Source of the DNA: Rosa chinensis
Taxonomy: Eukaryota; Streptophyta; Magnoliopsida; Rosales; Rosaceae
Direction: 5' to 3'
DNA length: 64,000 bases
Assembly (NCBI RefSeq): GCF_002994745.2
Contig: NC_037091.1
Coordinates: 29,084,289-29,148,288 of the forward strand
Shown here: in pieces, positions 59,598 to 64,000 of the stretch
Layout of the letters: each line of letters opens with the position of its first letter
Position numbering within the stretch: position 1 is the first letter of the stretch
Made by a program: the position numbers and the translations under genes
Notes under the pieces: model-generated
What the model saw: only the letters and a program-made list of their open reading frames with translations
Told to the model about the DNA's origin: nothing
Database searches by the model: none

Positions 59598-59615
59598 TGG
59601 CGCCGTAGCCGGGGA
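59598..59615 (+). other. primer binding site, tRNA-Asp type
   Basis: TGGCGCCGTAGCCGGGGA, five bases after the LTR end, matches the complement of the plant tRNA-Asp 3' end at 17 of 18 positions (A for T at position 10). This PBS is characteristic of Athila-like gypsy elements. Confidence 0.85.
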
Positions 59616-59879
59616 TTGAAAAATCACTTGTTAAATTGTGAATATTTGTTGGATATATGTTGTGTTCAAAACTTAGTTAAATTAATTACTTAGGATGTTA
59701 TTTTTATTGTTGAACACGAATTTTAATTGTAAATTGTAATTTGAGAGGAATATGTGAAGTCGCGTTTATTAATATTGATCTAAACCCCTTATTGGTACCT
59801 AGCTTAAGTCCCTTAAGGTTAAGGGCGGCCTTTATTAACACTTGTTGAACTGTCTTCACACTTAGGACCTTTTTCATTT

Positions 59880-60665
59880 TAGTAAATATAGCCTATGTGG
59901 GATGGTCTCTAAGAAGGGGAGAACGTTCATAACGGGTTTTGGATCCAGAAGTGCTTACAAATGGGCCTAAACCACTATGTGGGAGTAGCCCATGCCAAAG
60001 TGGATTCTGCCTCTTGTGGTCGGCCTCCCCTACCTGGCCATTTCAGTAAGGTTGTCCAAAAGATGTTAAAGGGAATTTATATCTAGACGACTATACTTGG
60101 GCCGCACGTCCACTTGAATTACCGCTTGGAATTATATTCGATATTAATGATATTTATAACAAAAGAAAATGTTATGACACATTAAGGTATATTGGATAAA
60201 ACATAGTCTTGAAAAAGGGTAACTGTTTCAGTCCCATTGCACATCGAGACTCCCTGTTCCCGTACCTAAGTGTTGAAACAAAATTGTAAAAAATAAAATA
60301 AAATAAAAAAATTGTGAATATGTTACTTGTGTAATTTGTTGTTTTGTGGGTAATAATGGTTGATAAGAGTAAGAGTTTTATTATGAGTTTTTAACCATAA
60401 CGGAATAGGTGAAGGACTTTGTCTTTAACATTAGTCATCTACCATTCTCTCTCATGTGGCGCAGCTTAGTAGCACAAGGTGTCTAGGCTGATTGGATACG
60501 AGAAGTGCTTTACAAGTGAGCTTAAACCACAATGTGGGAGCAGCTCCGCCAAAATCGTTCCTCTACTACCTGGTTCTGTGTGAAAAGAGTTACCAAAAGA
60601 TTGAGCAGGGCGACTAGTGTTAAGGATCGAGCCCTTGGGCCGCACGTCTAAACCTTGGTTAAGGG
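59880..60665 (+). repeat. two diverged repeats in the gypsy leader
   Basis: About 59890-60130 and 60440-60660 share in order AGAAGTGCTT.ACAA, AAACCAC.ATGTGGGAG, CTACCTGG, CCAAAAGAT and TTGGGCCGCACGTC. Non-coding; possibly a duplicated leader structure. Confidence 0.6.
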
Positions 60666-60736
60666 CTCATAATGGAATTCAAGCTTTTGTTAATTATTTG
60701 TTTTGCACTTTATACTTGTAAAAAAAATTAAAATAA

Positions 60737-60752
60737 TAATAATAATAATAAT
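60737..60752. repeat. short (AAT)n microsatellite
   Basis: Five AAT units in the leader. Confidence 0.8.
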
Positions 60753-60918
60753 TGTGACGTTTTATACTTTTGTTTTGTGTGAAATTTTATACATTATACT
60801 TCTAATTATACTTGTAAAGATTGTGATGTTTTGTTGTATAAACATATTAACTTGTATCTCTTTTATTGTATAGTTTACTAACTTATTTAATTCTTGATGT
60901 TGTTCAGGATTTTCATGA

Positions 60919-61948
60919 ATGTCCGAGCCTTCTAAAATCCCTAGTGCACGAGAGATTGAAGAAAGACTTGCACGTTTGCAGAATCCTCCACAACTTGAAT
61001 ATAGAAAACCCTCTCCTTTGTAATTTAAGGCGTGCACATTTACCGAGCAAGGGAAGAGGATTTTACAGTCTTCTGAGGAGTCCACATCACCTACACCAAC
61101 TCCATCTCCACCATCACTTACGCCATCACCTTTGGTTTCGTCCAATTCACCTCAGATCACACCATCTCTTTCACCTTCACCATCCTACACACCACCCCCT
61201 GAAGAAGAAGAGGACGAGGAAATGAGATTAAACGCCGATCAATCTATTCGGGAACTTTCATCATCCGTGGTCCAAGGAGGACTTCCTAGAAGCATCATGT
61301 ACCCTGCTACTGCTGAAGGGAAAACTGCAGATTTTGAGCTAAAGAGTGGATTGTTGCATAGGCTCCCTATGTTTCATGGCCTTACTGTGGAGGCGCTAAC
61401 AAGCATCTCCGAGAATTCCAGTCTATATGTACAACCATGCAACCACAAGGAGCTGATGAGAACATCCTAAAGTTGAAGGCATTCCCTTTCTCCCTAGCTA
61501 ACAGAGCCAAAGATTGACTATATGAGCTTCCTTCTGGACATATTACACATGGGACACCATGATGAAGGCTTTCTTGGACAAATACTTCCCAACTTCGAAG
61601 GTCATTATGCTCAGAAAGAAGATTAGTGGAATTGAGCAAGCTCTAGATGAGTCCTATGCTGCATATTATGATAGGTTCAAGTCCCTACTTGCGCAATGTC
61701 CTCAACATCAAATGAAGGACGAGAACCTACTCACATGCTTCTACGAAGGACTCTTGCCTTTGGAAAAACAAATGCTTGATGCTGCAGCTGGAGGAGCTTT
61801 TGTGGATAAGTCACCTACTACTGGGAAGGAACTCATTGCTAATCGTGCCCTAAATGCCTAACAGTATGAGGGTGTGGGACACACAACTAGTAGGGTGCAT
61901 GAGGTAAGTACTAATTCTGCTATTGAGGATAAGCTAAATAAACTTACT
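60919..61948 (+). pseudogene. gypsy gag remnant
   Basis: ATG at 60919 reads MSEPSKIPSAREIEERLARL, with a stop at 61021. The same frame continues through a Pro/Ser/Thr-rich stretch and an acidic run (PPPEEEEDEEMRL). It reaches the capsid start (GLPRSIMYPATAEGKTADFE, LLHRLPMFHG), where a frame break near 61400 occurs. The rest lies in another frame (61559-61861): FLDKYFPTSKVIMLRKKISG, RFKSLLAQCPQHQMKDENLL, TCFYEGLLPLEKQMLDAAAG, GKELIANRALNA. This is the retrotransposon gag core, which packages element RNA. It is cut at 61949 by another insertion. Confidence 0.85.
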
Positions 61949-64000
61949 GTGGCGATCCGGAGACCGGATTACCACAGCGCCGCCTCCCCAAGGAACCCTA
62001 TATCCGCGACACTTGGAGTAAGTGTTTTGGGCCTAGAATTCCTCAAAGAGAGAAGGCCTTTAGGTTGGAAAACAAGAAATTTATAAGCCCGAAATTTTTG
62101 GGCTTATACAGTGGGCTTGGCTCGTAATCACAAGCTTACGAACTAGGCGAGGAAGAGGAAAGGAAGGTGGTGTTGTGTTGAGTTTTAGAACCTATGTCAA
62201 TTTTTAGTTCTTAGCCCAAGTTTGCATTAAGTTCATTGAATGGTAACTTACGTGAATCTTCTAGGTTTAGCCCACTAGGACCTAAACTCAAATGGAGGTT
62301 CTAACCCTAGGGTTCCACTTTGGTGGTGAGCAATCACACACATCATCAACCATACATAACGTTACAAAAATTTAATGAAATCAAACAAGCCAAATAAAAT
62401 AAACTTTAAACAAAACAAATTTGGGCCTCCAAGGATTATCCTCCGTACCCAAGCTTCGACAACAACAGCCTGCAAAACAAACTAAAGTAGGGGTTAGTCT
62501 CCTACATCCAGTCATTGCCCATGCCCGCCCCCATATCTAAGTTTAAAAACAAGAGTTATCGTTTTGAATAAAAGAAGTAGATAAAAACCGGTTTGTGCTT
62601 CCACGTGATCGTCACCACGTAACTACAATCCCACGGCAATTGATCATCTTTCACACTTCCATCACAACCGTCCATCTAGCCAATCACTTTTCGGAATTCA
62701 ATAATCTCAAGGATAGAGACAAAGGGGAGATGACAAGGGCATGGTGCACACTGCCCACCACCGGTGGCTCAAGGAGGAACTGACCTCTCCTTACATCCCC
62801 ATCAATTGCCAACACATCAATCCAATCCACGCAAACCATTTCAATTGTAAAACAGATAATTTCCAAAAACCGTGCAAAAGGCCTCATATAAAACATAGCA
62901 TATGCAAGAAAAGTATAGATAGAGTTAAAGGCATCCTCTACCTGGAACTCAAGCTTTCTCTTGTAGCACTTGGCCTCAATGCAACCTTGTAGCAACCACC
63001 AACTTCACAAGATTCCACCACAGTATCGTGCCTAGATCAATAAGCAACGTTAATAACGATAAACTAGGCTAGCTATTCACTCACATTACTCTCCGAAGAA
63101 AACCTTTCCTTTAACCTAATTACTAACTAATAACCAGACCATTAGGGCTCTAAGGGAGAGTTGGTTTTTCAGGAAAAAGTGGCAAAAACACCTTTCGAAG
63201 ATAAGTTGTCAAAAGCTGGAAACAGAGTTTAAGTAGGAACTGTTAAGGGCCAAGGAAGAGCGTCCAAAATACTTGAGGTGATTCTTGGAAAATTTTGAAA
63301 AGAAGATGGTTTTAACAACCAACTCAGTAAGAATGAAATGGTTATAGAATTTTGAGTGAAGCCATGTGAAGAGTAAAGGTTTCAGAAGCTAAAGTAAAAC
63401 AATGTGCAGGTTTTCTCCAGAAATAACAGCTTCTATCCACCTCTTTCAAAATTGCATAACTAATTCTAGAAAAATTCTTTTGGGGTGATTCAAATTCTGG
63501 AATGTTCACATATGTGTTTACTATCTTTCTCCAGAAGGAACTGATCCCAAATTATCAACGGTTCAGCTCCAGTTTTGAAAGGAATGCAGTTGGGTCAGAT
63601 TATACTGGAAACTGAAAACTGCAGAAATTAGTTCTTTTGTGTAAAGCTCGTTTGGTCCCAAAATGGCTGGTTAAGTAGACTCTAAGACACCTATAGAAAG
63701 TATCTAAAGCTTCTAAAGGCTTAAAGTCTCAGTCACCCTTCAATACTATAAGGGGAAGGTCTTGTAGCTCACTAACATGATGTTTTGAAGACATGGTGTT
63801 TGGACAACAATAACACAAATAAACTCTATGATCAAGCATGATTTCAATGTTCAAAATAACCATGTTCTAGCACAAATCCAACACACTTAAGAGGCATGTC
63901 TAATGCTCCTAATGATCTATAGCTCAGGTTACTTTCTAATACTATATGGGCAGGTGTTGTAGCTCGATGACATAATGCATTGAAACATGATATTTGGACA
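61949..64000 (+). mobile_element. probable LTR inserted in the gypsy gag, runs off the window
   Basis: At 61949 the gag reading ends abruptly at TGTGGCGATCCGG, a TG start with an imperfect palindrome: GTGGCGATCCGG pairs with CCGGATTACCAC three bases on. The following 2 kb is non-coding. Near the right edge it contains a diverged tandem repeat of roughly 210 bp (CTCAG..AC..T.CAATACTATA..GGG..G.T.TTGTAGCTC at about 63728 and 63926). The other end and TSD are outside the window, so class and strand are provisional. Confidence 0.5.

Larger units (their letters stand above)
54750..61948 (+). mobile_element. Ty3/gypsy element (Athila/Tat type): 5' LTR, PBS, leader, gag
   Basis: 5' LTR 54750-59592 has TGATA/TATCA ends and contains the nested solo LTR B; without it the LTR is about 2.1 kb. 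A tRNA-Asp-type primer binding site follows, then a 1.3 kb leader and a decayed gag. The element continues beyond an insertion at 61949 and runs off the window, so pol and the 3' LTR are not visible. The same family is present inverted at 46770-53528. Confidence 0.85.

Overview
This is nuclear DNA of a flowering plant, almost certainly a eudicot. The evidence is AT-rich sequence, GT-AG introns, two plant housekeeping genes, and dense plant-type transposable elements (Ty1/copia, Ty3/gypsy, CACTA, MULE, hAT, Helitron, LINE, MITEs). The element families look Rosaceae-like, but that is only an impression; no species can be fixed from the sequence.

Layout. 1-6500: a Ty1/copia element running in from the left edge, split inside its integrase by a 3.05 kb solo LTR (844-3888). 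6755-7293: two MITEs. 7439-12318 (+): an intact ten-exon gene for endonuclease III (NTH1), a base-excision-repair DNA glycosylase with a likely organelle-targeting N terminus. 13708-15734 (-): an intact five-exon gene for the shared alpha subunit of protein farnesyl-/geranylgeranyltransferase I (FTA). These convergent genes are the only intact host genes I can support. 16085-18312 (-): a 5'-truncated LINE. 18.4-21.7 kb: remains of a MULE-like element with G-rich palindromic repeats and a coiled-coil coding remnant, entered by a CACTA element. Part of this region is tandemly duplicated, and the second copy carries a 2.9 kb Helitron (21785-24662). 25.2-30.5 kb: CACTA body with a decayed TNP2 transposase. 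31.3-32.4 kb: hAT transposase remnant. 33.5-35.0 kb: MULE transposase remnant. 35-40 kb: CACTA-like ends around an exon fragment of an RNA-dependent RNA polymerase gene. 41.6-46.4 kb: a second CACTA transposase, broken by a 491 bp insertion with a perfect 5 bp target duplication.

The right third is a nest. A minus-strand gypsy LTR (46.77-53.53 kb) contains a 5.15 kb CACTA element (47908-53055, TSD ATT) that carries a fragment of a TRICHOME BIREFRINGENCE-LIKE gene. A plus-strand element of the same gypsy family begins at 54750. Its 5' LTR contains a solo LTR (55550-58283, TSD AAAAG), it has a tRNA-Asp-type primer binding site and a decayed gag, and at 61949 it is entered by another probable LTR that runs off the window.

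Most unusual signal. The two best-defined solo LTRs (844-3888 minus, 55550-58283 plus) are distant relatives. At the same relative position (about 65-84% along the LTR) each carries an array of short hairpins whose loop is nearly constant while the stems vary and change together. One array has nine units with the loop TTGGCAGTCCCTT; the other has fourteen units with a different loop. Nothing in ordinary LTR annotation explains this.
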